From Platerodrilus igneus (taxonomy: Eukaryota; Arthropoda; Insecta; Coleoptera; Lycidae): a DNA stretch of 64,000 bases. The notes beneath the pieces were generated by a model, which worked only from the letters and a program-made list of their open reading frames with translations, made no database searches and had not been told where the DNA came from. The DNA lies in assembly GCA_036346225.1 (NCBI GenBank), contig JARFIW010001458.1:1984001-2048000 (forward strand), read 5' to 3'. The position numbers and the translations under genes were made by a program. Position 1 is the first letter of the stretch; each line of letters starts with the position of its first letter. Positions 22,196 through 34,051 of this stretch are shown here, piece after piece.

Positions 22196-23460
22196 CCTCC
22201 TTAGAATCATATCGAGCGGTATGCCTCCTGAACGTCCTAAGAAAAATATGTGAAAAATTACTAGCTAACAGAGTGGTGGACTATAGAAATGCACATGGTG
22301 TAAACAACTTGCCAATACGGTTTTAGAGAAGAGAAGTCGACCAATAACGCTATCAACCACGTTTTTGAATTTTTGAAAATGTCCGAGAGTAAATAGTCTT
22401 AGCGGTAATGATAGAAATCGAAGGGGCATTTAACAACCTTTGGTGGGCGGCCCTGTTTTACAGGCTGGAATCAATCGACTGCCCCAAACAATTGTATCAT
22501 ACGTTTCGAAATTACTGCCAGGAAAAACACGTTACAGTACAAGGACCACAGTCGATATCTAAAATCGTTACATAGGGTTGCCCGTAGGGATTCATCTGCG
22601 GACCTTTATTCTGGGACATTTTGCTGGATGAACTGTTGGATGACCTTCAAACCATGAGAGAGGTTTTAACTGTCGTTGCTTACGTGGACGACAGACTCGT
22701 TACGATGGAGGAGAATACAAGGGTCGCAATCCACCAAAAAGCTCTCTACTGTGGTAGAGCGAATAAACAACTGATGTAGGAGCAACAGAAGACTCATCTT
22801 TCTGCGTCCCTGACCACATAGATGATGATGAAGAGGAATCTCTTGAGAAACCCCAAATCATCCTACGACACGAAAGGGTTAAAAAGTCGCCTCTAACTAA
22901 GTGCCTTGGGGTTATCCTGGACGAGAATCAGAACCTTAATGATCACTTACAAAAGACGTGCGCAAAGGCAAAGAGTTTAATGCAAGGCATCGCCAGTCTA
23001 GTCCAACGCGAGTACAATATTCCGCTCAACTGTGTCAAACTCTACATGAACAGCGTGATGGCATCAGTAATAACTCATGGGGCAAGCGCGTGGCATCTCA
23101 GGATGACTCTAGTGAAGCCCCCACAACGCGAAAACTAGGCGTAAAGGGGACTCATGTTGCGGTTCACGGGGGCCTACTGCAACATCTCGCAAAGGACACT
23201 GGCCGTTGCACTGAGGATAATGCCACTAGATCTAATAGCAAAACAACGGACTGCTACATATTTCCTACGGAAAGAGCAGTACGCCAAGGTGGAGGCAATT
23301 ACGGAAGAAACATCACGCACATGATGTAACATACATAAATCCATTACTGTTCAATGGCAACACTGATGGGACACTAGCACGAACGGGCGAGATACTCACA
23401 TACTAATTCCAGACATAACACGCACTCTGAAAACACGTTACTTACAACCCAGTCGGCTAG
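22196..23460 (+). pseudogene. Decayed R1-clade LINE reverse transcriptase
   Basis: It is collinear with the ORF2 at 25.8-27.0 kb. Landmarks are SYRAVCLLNVLRKICEKLLA (22.2 kb), EIEGAFNNLWWAALF (22.42 kb), a GCPxG position now interrupted by stops (22.57 kb), AYVDDRLVTMEE in place of FADD (22.68 kb), the thumb-like KCLGVILDENQNLNDHL (22.9 kb) and the C-terminal MPLDLIAKQR...RTLKTRYLQPSRL region (23.2-23.45 kb). Many stops and frameshifts make it older than the next copy. It begins abruptly at the junction with the minus-strand Gag relic. Confidence 0.75.
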
Positions 23461-23499
23461 AATAGAAGATGCCTACTCAACATTCCCTCAAGGATTCCC

Positions 23500-23978
23500 T
23501 TGGGGGTAAAACAACACCAGATCTTGACTTAACTCACATCCCTCACTACATACCACCTCGACATCACAGCTTGACCCTGCTTTTCAAAGTCAAATAAGCG
23601 TCGTACTCCCTCTGCCCACCCACCAACGACCGAAATACCACGGAACAAAAGATTAATAGGAAGCCCAACCACAACAACCCGGAAGATATAAAACAGTCTA
23701 TCTTAGAGCACCTAGAGAACCTAGGGACGGACCTTCTTAACTTTATTGACAACAAACTAGACTCAAGTAACTGTCTAAGTGTAGGAGCCCATAAAACCCT
23801 TAGAGATAAGATAATAAAATTAATATATCTACAAACCAAATTAACAGGCGAAGATAAATTTATAAAACTACAAAACAACACACTACAAGACAAGATAATC
23901 GAAACCAAAGTAGAAAACAGGGCTGTAGCACAAAGTGCGTTTCTAACCCTAAAGATTGCCCAACCCACAAAATGTTAA
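23500..23978 (+). pseudogene. ORF1-like coiled-coil fragment upstream of the R1 LINE
   Basis: Two overlapping frames (switch near 23652) give a polar, helix-rich peptide (SILEHLENLGTDLLNFIDNK, KIIKLIYLQTKLTGEDK) ending at TAA 23976-23978. That stop overlaps an ATG in TAATG, a spacing often seen between LINE ORFs. The zinc-knuckle part expected of ORF1 is not seen, so this is either an internally deleted ORF1 or an unusual leader. Confidence 0.4.
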
Positions 23979-24005
23979 TGGACAGACTCATACAAAAAAC
24001 CGACT

Positions 24006-27000
24006 ATGGACAGTATACCTAACCAAACTAAACACAAACAACCCTCACAAATTCAAAGGGACAAAGCAAGGGCAATCACGCATCGACAACATCTTCAACA
24101 AACAATACAAGAGAACATGCACACAGACAAAATAGCAACCCGCCCACACACGGAATACGAGCCTACACTCACACACAACACTCTCACGCAAACACAAGCA
24201 ACAACCAGAATGCAGCATAAACACCTATTACCCCTAATTGACGACGGAAAGATCAGAATTGGCCAAATAAATGCCATGCACTGTGAAACTGTAATGAAAG
24301 AGCTTAGACAACTAGCTGAAACCTTACGATTACATGCACTTTTTATACAGGAACCTTATCTGGTGCATGGGAAGATTCCAAGCATGCCAGTGAGGGCAAG
24401 ACAAATACATACAGGTAAAAACCCACAAACGGCAGTGGTCATTTTTGATTCCACATTGACAATCACGACAATCCAACGATACAGCGGAGAACACTGTACA
24501 TGTCTGGAGGTCTCAAACGGTCGGATTGGAAAGTGGATCTTGGTAATAAGCTACTTCCAGTACAGACTGCATCCCCAGCCGTACATAAACAACATACGCA
24601 ACATATTACACACTTACAATAACAAACCAATAGTTATTATGGCAGACGTAAATGGAAAATCTGCAATGTGGAACAGTTCCTTCACGGACGAACGCGGAGA
24701 ACAAGTCGAAATCTTGATTAACGAACTACAACTCGAAGTAATCAACCTTCCTAATAACCCATCCACATACAACACCCATGCAGGAACAGGAACAAACATA
24801 GACGTTACACTGACAAATGGGTTGGCGTACAACTACATACAAAACTGGCAGATATTAGAACACTACACTGTTAGTGACCACAACCTAATCACGTTCGACA
24901 TTGATATGATAACCAGGCCGCTTGACACACCACAAAACTTCACCAAAGTACAACGATACAAAATACGAAATGCAAATTGGAACAAACTGAGGGATACATT
25001 TGTACCCCCACAAGATATAAGAGCAGATGAAACGTTCACGAGTTATACAAAACTACTCACTAACACAATTATACGCACAATGGAGCAAGTGCTTCCAAAA
25101 CAACGGAAAACACGACACACAAAGACAATTCAATGGACAAGACGCTTACAAAACCTAAAAAAGAAAACACAGCGAGCGAGAAAAGGCTACCAAAACTCCC
25201 TAACACCGGTCGAGAGAGAGTACCACCTAATAATTTATCGACAATTATAAGACAAATACCAAAAAGAACTGACTAACATGAAGAGGAGGTCGTGGAAATT
25301 ATTCGTGGAAAGACACTTACAAACTGACGCCTGGGGAATACTCTATAAAATCACTCAGGGTAAAATCAAACCACCAACTTTAATAAAACAAGACAGTACA
25401 TACACAAAAGACTGGGGTGAAACTGCGACACTATTATTACAAACACTTTTGCCTGATAACAACGTTCAAGACGACACTAACGAACAACGACTTAGACGAC
25501 AAGGAGTAATCGACAGAAACCACGCATGTAACCGACCATGGAACAGACAAGACGACAACTTAGATCCTTTCACAGAAGACGAAGTGAGATACGCACTATG
25601 CCAATCGAAGAGCAGGAAAGCATCTGGACCGGAAGGAATTCTTGCGGAGATTGGCATAGCGCTACAAGATAAATTAACACAGACGCTAACAGCACTGTAC
25701 AATGAATGCATACGACAAGCTGTTTTTCCGAACATCTGGAAACAGGCGAATGTCGTGATTATCCCTAAAGGGAATGGTAAAGACCTCAAACAACCGGGCT
25801 CTTACCGACCCATATGCCTTTTGAATACGTTAGGAAAAGCGTATGAAAAACTGTTATGTAAACGAATGCAAGACCACAGACAAATCACAGGAGTACATCC
25901 AAGACAATACTGCTTTACAGAAAACAAGTCGACCGAGGACGCCATAAATCAAGCAATACAAACCATCAAGCAATCACACAAACAATACGTCCTATTAATA
26001 TTAGTGGACATAGAAGGCGCATTTAATAACCTTTGGTGGCCTTCACTTTTTACAAGACTTAGGGCCATAAACTGTCCATCACAACTATACCACTCTTTCA
26101 GGAGTTACTGCAGGGACAGGTATGTAACCCTACAAGGCACGGAGAGCATTACCAAACATATAAATAAAGGTTGCCCGCAGGGGTCCATATGCGGGCTCCT
26201 ATTTTGGAATATTGTAATGGATGAACTCCTGGAAAAGCTGGACACCGTTGACAAAGTGTTGTCGACGATTGCATTCGCCGACGACATCTTGCTGGTGGTT
26301 GAAGGCAATTCCAGAAAGGAAATCGAACGTAAAGCTAACATCGCTCTTACCCATACACAAACTTGGTGCAAAACCAACAAAATGACCATAACACCACAAA
26401 AAACTACATACCTTGTGATGAAAGGAATCCTGGCAAGGGACCCCACCATCAGGTGTAAATATAAGTAGAACACAAAACACAAAACATCTGGGCTTAACAT
26501 TAGACGAAAAACAGAATTACTCTGCACATATAAACACCGTCTGTGCAAGTGCAACTTCTGCAATGCAGAACTTTGCAACGCTGGCCCCAAGGACTTATAA
26601 GATACCACTTAATTGCGTAAGGCTATATCTCAACAGTGTGCTCGGTGCTATGGTATCATACGCCGCGAGCGCGTGGGGACATCCCTTAACACAATCAAAC
26701 CTAGACAAAAAATTAACAGTACACAACGAAGTGTTTTACTGCGACTGACGGGGGCTTATGGGACTACCGCACGTGATGCACTTCATGTACTGGTGGGAAC
26801 TATACCCTTGGACCTAGTAGTGAAGCAGCGAGCTGCAATGTACAATCTTACACACAATGACAACCAACAACTACAACGCATCTTAAACACAAACCAACTG
26901 CCCACGACAAAGACGGAAATAAAGAGCTACATACTTGCAGAATGGCAGACAAGATGGGATCAAAGCACAACCGGTAGAGGGGTATACGCAATGATCCCAA

Positions 27001-27315
27001 ATATTAAAGACCGCCTAAAAGCCAAATACCTGGTGCCCAGTCGGGGATTTATTCATTACCTAACTGGCCACGGACCCTATCCAACATACAGAGAACGCAT
27101 GAACTTAGTTGACAACAACATATGCACGTGCGGAGAAATAGGAACATGTAGTATTCGAGTGTAATGACTTACAACCTTACCTCTACGCACATAAACAAAC
27201 ATTATTAAACAAGACCCTACACCAGATGATTTGGAACGAAAACCTTTTTCCACACTTAAATGCACTCACACAAAAAACCACGGCACTCATTCACCAACGT
27301 TATCTTGACGGATAA
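24006..27315 (+). pseudogene. R1-clade LINE ORF2, nearly full length: endonuclease plus reverse transcriptase
   Basis: The endonuclease spans 24.25-24.92 kb, with QEPY, the ADVNGKSAMWNSSFTDERG block, DVTLTN and the terminal SDHNLI motif. The reverse transcriptase follows: SRKASGPEGILAEI (25.61 kb), SYRPICLLNTLGKAYEKLLC, DIEGAFNNLWW, KGCPQGSICG and the catalytic FADDILLVVEG (26.27 kb). A C-terminal CCHC-like segment CTCG...HVVFEC lies at 27.12-27.16 kb, ending NALTQKTTALIHQRYLDG and a stop at 27315. Four lesions separate it from an open frame: an in-frame TAA at 25248-25250 and frameshifts near 26450, 26735 and 27150. Few lesions imply recent inactivation. Its (AC)n-rich surroundings recall R1-clade families that target AC-type repeats. 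Confidence 0.85.
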
Positions 27316-27487
27316 AAGACACAAACAAAACTACCCGAACAGAGACATAAAAGTACCACCTCTCCTCGAACCGAGGCTCTGCCCCGAAAACCGGAAACCG
27401 ATTTCCTGGAATTCCAAGCGCTCTGCTCTTGACGACCAGAAGCAACAAGATCAAACCATTAACCCGACATTGAAACGATCCAACCCC

Positions 27488-27522
27488 CTAATATGTAGAA
27501 TTTGCATGCTTCTACATATTAG
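27488..27522 (+). other. 13-bp hairpin in the LINE 3' region
   Basis: CTAATATGTAGAA and its perfect reverse complement TTCTACATATTAG flank a 9-nt loop (TTTGCATGC). It sits about 170 bp after the ORF2 stop, where LINE RNAs may carry structures recognised by their reverse transcriptase. Confidence 0.7.
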
Positions 27523-27779
27523 CAACCCTGTCTCTAACAAATAATAACCAACAGTAGTAGTATAAGTTAACTTTAAATAGTAGAATAGGGAATTTCTTTT
27601 CTTTTTAACTAACGCTAAATTTTAAGAACTTACACATATCTGAGGCAAACAATACAGCAAACAAATCCTTTCCTCTGAAAGAACCTAAATTTTTATTTAT
27701 GTAATAGTATAAGTTCAAACATGTACAAAATTATTATTCAATTCAACCTTTTAGTAACCTGGGCAAACATAAACACAAA

Positions 27780-27799
27780 TTAACATTTCAAACACACTT

Positions 27800-27833
<34 letters not shown>

Positions 27834-28094
27834 AACACACAAAACACCTCTTATGCACTGTGCAAACACAAAACACCATTCACACACTTACATTGCCTTT
27901 TCAACGTCTGGATTTCCGGCTGCCGATGGTCCAGACTGATAAGGTAACATCCGTCGAGCGTTCCTCTTTGACGATTGGGATATCCGGCTTCCGATGGTGC
28001 TGGTCCTAAAGGGGGAACGTAACACCGACACCCAACATCACACACAACACACATATACACAACTCTCTCTCTAACTCCCTTTCTCTCTCTCTCT

Positions 28095-28143
<49 letters not shown>

Positions 28144-28343
28144 CCTAAACACACGCTTCCATTGCCTTTTTAACATTTGGATTTCCGGCTGCCGAAGGTC
28201 CAGACTGATAAGGCAACATCCGTCGAGCGTTCCTTTTTGACGATTGGGATATTAGGCTTCCGATGGTCCTGGTCCTAAAGGGGAAACATAACACGGATAC
28301 CAACATCACACACAACACACATACACACAACTCTCTCTTACTT

Positions 28344-28389
<46 letters not shown>

Positions 28390-28640
28390 AGAGTACACCT
28401 AAACACACGCTTTCATTGCCTTTTCAACATCTGGATTTCCGGCTGCCGATGGTCCGGACTGACAAGGCAATGTCCGTTGTGCGTTCTTCCTTGACGACTG
28501 GGATATCCGGCTGCCGATGGTCCGGGTCCTAGAGGTGGAACGTAACACGGACCAACATCACACACAACACACATACACACCACAATCCCCTCCCCCCCCC
28601 CACACACACACATACACACACACATAACACATGACGGTTA
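27780..28640 (+). repeat. Tandem ~255-bp units with CA/CT microsatellites
   Basis: Three units (about 27895, 28155 and 28415 onwards) each contain CATTGCCTTTT, TGGATTTCCGGCTGCCGA, GGTCC...CTGATAAGG, a second GATATCCGGCTTCCGATGG, GTAACAC and CAACATCACACACAACACAC. A CT block and a (CA)n block follow. They sit between the ORF2 end and a second LINE 3' end. Confidence 0.85.
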
Positions 28641-28727
28641 CTTTCTGTGGGGAAGCCAGGTCTGCTTAAATTTCAGGTAGCAGACTACTTAAACGTTGGA
28701 ACAAATAAATAAATAAACAACCCAACC

Positions 28728-28997
28728 AGGGACTTATACATTTTATGACTGGGCATAAGCACACAAGCACAGATTTTAATTAACTGACACAGACATGTGC
28801 ACGCACATGCGGGGTGACGGTGACTCCAGAGCATCTACTGCTGAATTGCATGGATTTCTGGGACCCGCACGATAATGCACACCACACAAGGAACCTAATA
28901 CAAGACGCACTTAATAACGGACAAACTATGACAGACACTTTATGGGACGAAGACCTCTTCCCGTATCTAAATCAACTCACACGATACATGACATAAA
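28728..28997 (+). pseudogene. Second, 5'-truncated R1-clade ORF2 3' end
   Basis: It aligns with 27045-27300 of the longer copy: GLIHFMTGHKHTSTDF compared with RGFIHYLTGHG, a CCHC-like CTRTCG...EHLLLNC, then TLWDEDLFPYLNQLTRYMT and a stop. It is a distinct, better preserved copy that begins just after the tandem CA-rich units. The junction suggests either insertion of a truncated LINE into CA repeats or a duplication of 3' ends. Confidence 0.75.
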
Positions 28998-29029
28998 CGC
29001 AGTACACGAAAGACACAGACCCCTAACTA

Positions 29030-30050
29030 ACTAACTAACTAACTAACAAACAAATAAATATACAACAAACACCAAAACAAAACAAAACTAATACACACAC
29101 GCACACACAATCGCTCGAACGACCAATTGACAACACGTAACCTGAAAAATATAACAACGAAAAAGACTACAATAAGAACACAAAGACACTCCTGGAACTA
29201 TCAGATACCCGTCCACTGACAACATTCCAGGGGTTGGGTTGCTGAGGCACCAAGAGTTAAATCATGTATTAAAAAACAATTCAACTTAATTTAAGTGAAT
29301 GTGTGCAGTTATACGACGTGAATGTGCATAAACAAGTCTCACCTCAATTGATAAACTTCTGCTTAGAATAAGTTTAATACTTAATTTAGTTGTAAGCTAA
29401 TAGGTTACAACTTTTGAAACTAACACTTAAATTTAGTACCTAAGCTAAATAAGTAATAACAAGAGGGCAAACACAGATGTATTGATAAATCGAGACCTGA
29501 CTAACCCACATTACAACTAATCTTAATGTATCCTCTTGGAAAAACACCCTGGCAATATCACTGAAGACACCACCACACCTGAGACTGTATATGCTCCCCT
29601 GGTTTCCGGCTGCCGATGACCAGGACACGTGCAGGAATTCGAACTTTTCGGTTTCTGATTTCCGGCTGCTTACGGTTGGGAACTGGGGGGGGGGCAGTTC
29701 CGTGACACCATTCTATGACACCACTACATACAGACAAACACACACATACAGCTTCGCACTCGCACGCAAACATCATCAGCACAAATACAAATACACTAAG
29801 ACGCAAACACACCGGGACTGTACGTGACCCTCTGGTTTCCGGCTACCGACGGCTAGGACACGTGCAGGACCGCGGACTCCTTGGTCTTTAATTTCTGACT
29901 GCCGGCAGTCGAGAACTGGAGGGGACAGTCGAATGACAACACTACATACGGACAAACACATACACACAATTCCGTACTAGCACACACACACACACACACA
30001 CACAACACACACACACACACACACACACAAACCATGGTGATTTCGAACAC
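29030..30050 (+). repeat. 3' region of the second LINE copy: CTAA array, two ~235-bp units, CA arrays
   Basis: (CTAA)n lies at about 29025-29045. Two units starting near 29598 and 29832 share CTGGTTTCCGGCTGCCGA, GGACACGTGCAGGA, a second TTTCCGGCTGC-like block, a G-run and CACTACATACxGACAAACAC. They are related in plan to the units at 27.9-28.6 kb but diverged in sequence. A (CA)n array closes the region at about 29980-30030. Confidence 0.75.
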
Positions 30051-31118
30051 TTTAACAACAATAAATTTTCATTTTAACTTTCAACAACGGGTTGGTCAGG
30101 GAATGGGTCAGGTCTGTTTCAATTTTTCAGGTAACAAGCTAATAATAATTAAAAAAAAAAGTTCGGTCATGTGAAGTAAAAGTATTTTTCTCAATTGCAG
30201 CGAACTTAATAAGCAAACGCTGGTTCAACAATAAAAGTATAAGTAAGACGGGAAGTAGCAGCCAGAGTTGTAGCGGGCGAAATGTTTTTATTTTGGTTTC
30301 GAAAAAACTGCAGAGCTCGCACAGAGTAAAATGAAATAGACTACGAAATTTGCGTTCCGTTTCTGATGGACGCATCACACCACAGCGACGTGTCGCGTAG
30401 ACTTCCAGGAAACTAAAGCGTTTGAACACAAGTGAAGATTTGTCACCATCAAATTAAGGAAGAGATTGCTGTAGTTTTTGTATACAAGTTGTGACTGCTG
30501 CGTAATAGAATTACATATGAGGAGGAAGGAGGAGTGCAGCATCGTGTTCCAGGTGATAAACATCTTTTACGGATCAGCGGCAATCATCTCCGTAAACCTT
30601 AGAATCAAAAGCACGAGAAAAGAATTCGTACTGCTACTCGGTTTTGCGTAAACGTTTTATATGTATACGCCAAAGTTGCATATTCACTCAATAAAGGGAT
30701 ATCGAAGCCAACAGTTAAAAGTATACTTGAAGGAAAAATTAAAATCGAAAGGAATCAAAAAAAAATTAGTAGGATAGCAAAATAGATTTTAAGGAAGTTA
30801 ATAAAATTGAAGCAACAAAGTAAAATTTAGGATTACTAAGAGAATTGGGCGCCAGGGTTTTTAAAACTTGAATTGCTAGAGAAAACACAATTCTGGCAAC
30901 TCGATATAAAGAAAGATCTACAGTAAATCACCACGTAACGGATAAGGAACATAAAACGAACGCATCAAGGAAAATTTTATCAGTACGAAATGTTGAGTAA
31001 AAATAGAGGTTTCCAAAAGTCGGGGACAAACATTTAAGTTTAAAAATGCAAGCAATTCTTAGGAACAATAGAAGAGTTTCAAAAAATCTTAGCCTCACAT
31101 TGGGTACACCAAATTTTA
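30050..31118. other. No intact gene; possible decayed LTR-element DNA
   Basis: Near 30846 the minus strand reads CCCTGGCGCCCAATTC, which looks like a tRNA-Lys primer-binding site, but no LTR pair was recognised around it. Open frames here show no motif. Confidence 0.35.
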
Positions 31119-31404
31119 TGTTAAGGTTTTTCGGGCTGCAAGAAAGAAAGCAGAAAAGTAAGTAAAGAAAATCGTCTACACCGAATACCGCAACAAAATA
31201 GGAGAGAAGCGTAGAATGGTAGTCCAAAAAAATTGGTTTCGGAGCTAGCTCAAAAACCTCGTAGAGTGGGGTGAGGGATACAGAAAGAAAAATTGTAAAC
31301 CTCAGTAAATAGTTATATTACAAACCGTAAGTTAAACATACAGTTCCAAAAAGGAGTATTTACAAAAGTCAAAACCCACATTTGCATAATCGCCCTGTTA
31401 TAAC

Positions 31405-31754
31405 TGATAAACACGAATTCTTATCACTTAACTTAGCGACTTCATAGGCTCGTATTCACCATATTTGAGTTGTGCTTAATTAAATAAAAAAGCTTGAAGA
31501 TAAACGATTATAGTGGACTGTATATTTATTAAAAAGATTGAATAAACTGAAGATAACATTACCGTGCAACATAACACATGTGCATCGATAAATAAAACTA
31601 TCTTACAAATTTCAATGTGAGAGCAATTCAACCACGACCCGCCGTTACCATAACGAACGTGCTAATCCGAGCATGGTCAAACCGCAACTGCTAACTTAGC
31701 GCAAGCAGTCCCTTCCTCCTTGAACAATGTAGATATAGTTGCTCGTCGCTACTA
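31405..31754 (-). repeat. 3' LTR of the Pao element
   Basis: Begins TGATAAACACGAATTC and ends GTCGCTACTA on the plus strand; the last bases should be CTACCA, as in the other LTR, so one end mutation is present. It is 3 bp longer than its partner near its outer end. Confidence 0.9.
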
Positions 31755-31954
31755 TAAACTGACCGCGAGCACCAAATCACTCACTTCACAGTAACTAATC
31801 TAAAACTTACAAAAAATCAAATAATAAAGTCAAAAATACAAACAAAAGCGTATGCAACATTCAAATCTTAAAATAGAACTAAAGATAATAATCTTCGTAA
31901 TAACCCTTAAAAAATTATTAACATCAAAAAAAATATCTACTCAGACCAAACTAA

Positions 31955-32390
31955 TTACAAAGTATCCAATTCAATAGGAAGAATCGCAATTTTAGACACT
32001 GAAGTGACAAAAGTGCCATTTTTAGTTTTTAAGTGAACAACTCTAACTTGATTGTCTTTACCTGGTATAACCTTAATTATACGTGCTATCGCCCACTCTA
32101 ATGGCGGTAACTTATTATTTTTAATAAGAACTAACATACCTTCTTTTACATTAGGCTAACTTTTTTCCATTTAGGTCTGTTTTGCAACTGGCCTAAATAG
32201 TCCCTAGACCAAGCCTTCCCAAAACTATATTGTAATTGCGTACAAAGTTTCCAAAATTTAAGTTTGTTTATTGGCACATCTGAAACATTACCTTCCGGAA
32301 TACAAGCTAAAGATTCACCAATTAAAAAATGGCTTGGCGTTAAACGAGACAAGTCTGATTGATCCTCAGTAAGGGCAATGCGTGCAAACT
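31955..32390 (-). pseudogene. Pao integrase C-terminal tail (DUF5641-like)
   Basis: The motifs LTEDQSDLSRLTPSHFLIGE (about 32330-32385), FWKLCTQLQYSFGKAWSRDY and LGQLQNRPKWKK lie in 32146-32385, and PPLEWAIARIIKVIPGKDNQ with VRVVHLKTKNG lies in 31955-32137. These are the landmarks of the domain that ends Pao Pol proteins. A stop or frameshift separates the two parts near 32145. The fusion with the protease end at about 32380-32395 marks the internal deletion. Confidence 0.8.
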
Positions 32391-32846
32391 AGCACCACAT
32401 TTTACTTTTGTAGTGAACGGCAGTTTTCCACTCACAAAGTAACCAAAATAAGAATTCTGAAAATTAGGCTGATTTATGCCCATTTTTATATTTTGCGGAA
32501 GCAGAACCGAAAAAAAAATATCTGCTCCTAAAAGGATGTTTACCTCAGCTGACTCGAAAAATTTTTCATCAGCCAACGGTAAACCCTTTGGCAATTTAAA
32601 ACTGCTGAAATCAAAACTTAATTGAGGCAATTCAACTGTAATTTTCGGAATAACCCCAAAATCATGAGAAATTTCATAATTCCCATATCTCGAACGAATC
32701 GACAAGTCGATCCATTTTGAACACTCTGTCGAATTATCACAAATACCAGAAATTCGAGTTAATTTTTTTGTACGACAAGTGTCTAATCCCAATTTGTCAC
32801 GCAATTTAACTGTAACAAAACTAGTCTGTGAGCCTGAATCTGACAA
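32385..32846 (-). pseudogene. Pao retropepsin-like protease segment
   Basis: The aspartic protease motif DSGSQTSFV near 32830 (minus strand) is followed by KLRDKLGLDT, a long beta-rich region, VNILLGADIFFSVL and FGYFVSGKLPF near 32410-32440. That sequence normally leads into the reverse transcriptase. Here the reading runs straight into integrase tail sequence in another frame. Confidence 0.8.
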
Positions 32847-34051
32847 GGCTCGTGCCGAAAGTAATTCACCTTCAGCCCGTTCTTTACTAATATTGTTGCC
32901 GTAGGCAATAAAACAAATTCTAAAATAGTAGACTTTACTTTAGTTATTCCCCAAGCAGCTACCACATTATCTACCGCATTTAACTGAACATCCTTATGCA
33001 AAAATGTGTGATGCTCGTTGGATTGGCATATGAAACATTTGAGATCAACAGAACAGGGTTGACCCACATGTACATTTAAACATATTTTACACACTATGTT
33101 TTCCGAAATACACTTTTCCCTTTCCTGCATGCTTGCATTTTTAAATTGATCGCACCTAAAAATTGGATGACCATGCTTGCAAAATTTACAATTTACTGAG
33201 TTTGAATTCACTCTTTGTCTGTCTTTCTTAATTTTTTGCTTAAAAGATTTACCAGAATTCGGTACAGCAGCAATAGTGTTAGTTACAAGTTTAAAATGTG
33301 TTTGCTTATTAATTGTTTTACTATTATTTTGAAGTTTGACACTCGATTTAGTTAATTCCGAATTCAAAGCCCTCCTATCCAAAAATTCTAAAAGTTCTTC
33401 CAAATTAGCCCTAGAATTAGGTTTCCTCTCATTTTGATACGCTCGATTGCTATAAATGTCTAGCTTGGAAAGTATAAGATGAACTATCATAGCATCCCAA
33501 ATTGATTCCTCTAAATTTTTTAGATAAGCTACAGTTTGCCTTATTCTGGCTACAAAGTCCCGTAAACATACCCGAATCATTACAATTTGCAATTGATAAT
33601 TCCATTAAATCTTTGATATGACCATCAATAATCAAATAATCATCGTTATACCTTTTTTGTAAAATATTCAGTGCCGTAGTATAAGAATTATTTTACACGG
33701 GCAACGCAGAAATTAACCGCAATGGCTCATCTTTTAGATGTTTGCGTAAATACATCAATTTTTCAATATTTTCAAATTTGGATTTTTGTCAATAAGAGTT
33801 ATGAAAAGCTCAAAAAACGATTTAAAACCTTGAATTTGTCCCAAAAATATAGGTAATTGTAAGGCTTCCAATTTAATATTTCCTTTAACAACATTATTTG
33901 TGCCTTCACTAGAAGATCCCTCAGACCTGCCCTGCAATTTCAACAATCTTTTAAACTTAGCATAAGTAGTTGTATACAATTTTTCAACCACCTCTGCTTT
34001 ATCAAAATTATCTTCTACTTCATATTCTTGCAACTGACAACAAACATGCAT
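32783..34051 (-). pseudogene. Pao Gag
   Basis: The upstream part (33755-34051) contains KLEALQLPIFLGQIQGFKSF, matching the DUF1759-type Gag core. The downstream part (32783-33592) has NLEELLEFLDRRALNSE and three Cys/His zinc-binding motifs: CKFCKHGHPIFRC, CKICLNVHVGQPC and CFICQSNEHHTFLH (about 33010-33190). Frames change near 33600-33750 and near 32900-32950, so it is not intact. Confidence 0.8.

Noticed and set aside
27851..28625. Cys/Val-rich frames on the minus strand near 28 kb
   Set aside because: Translations of (CA)n arrays and their flanks inside the tandem LINE 3' units.
31755..31800. Polypurine tract expected before the Pao 3' LTR
   Set aside because: The sequence upstream of the LTR on the element strand is only loosely purine-rich (GTGAAGTGAGTG), lies over 20 bp away and cannot be called with confidence.
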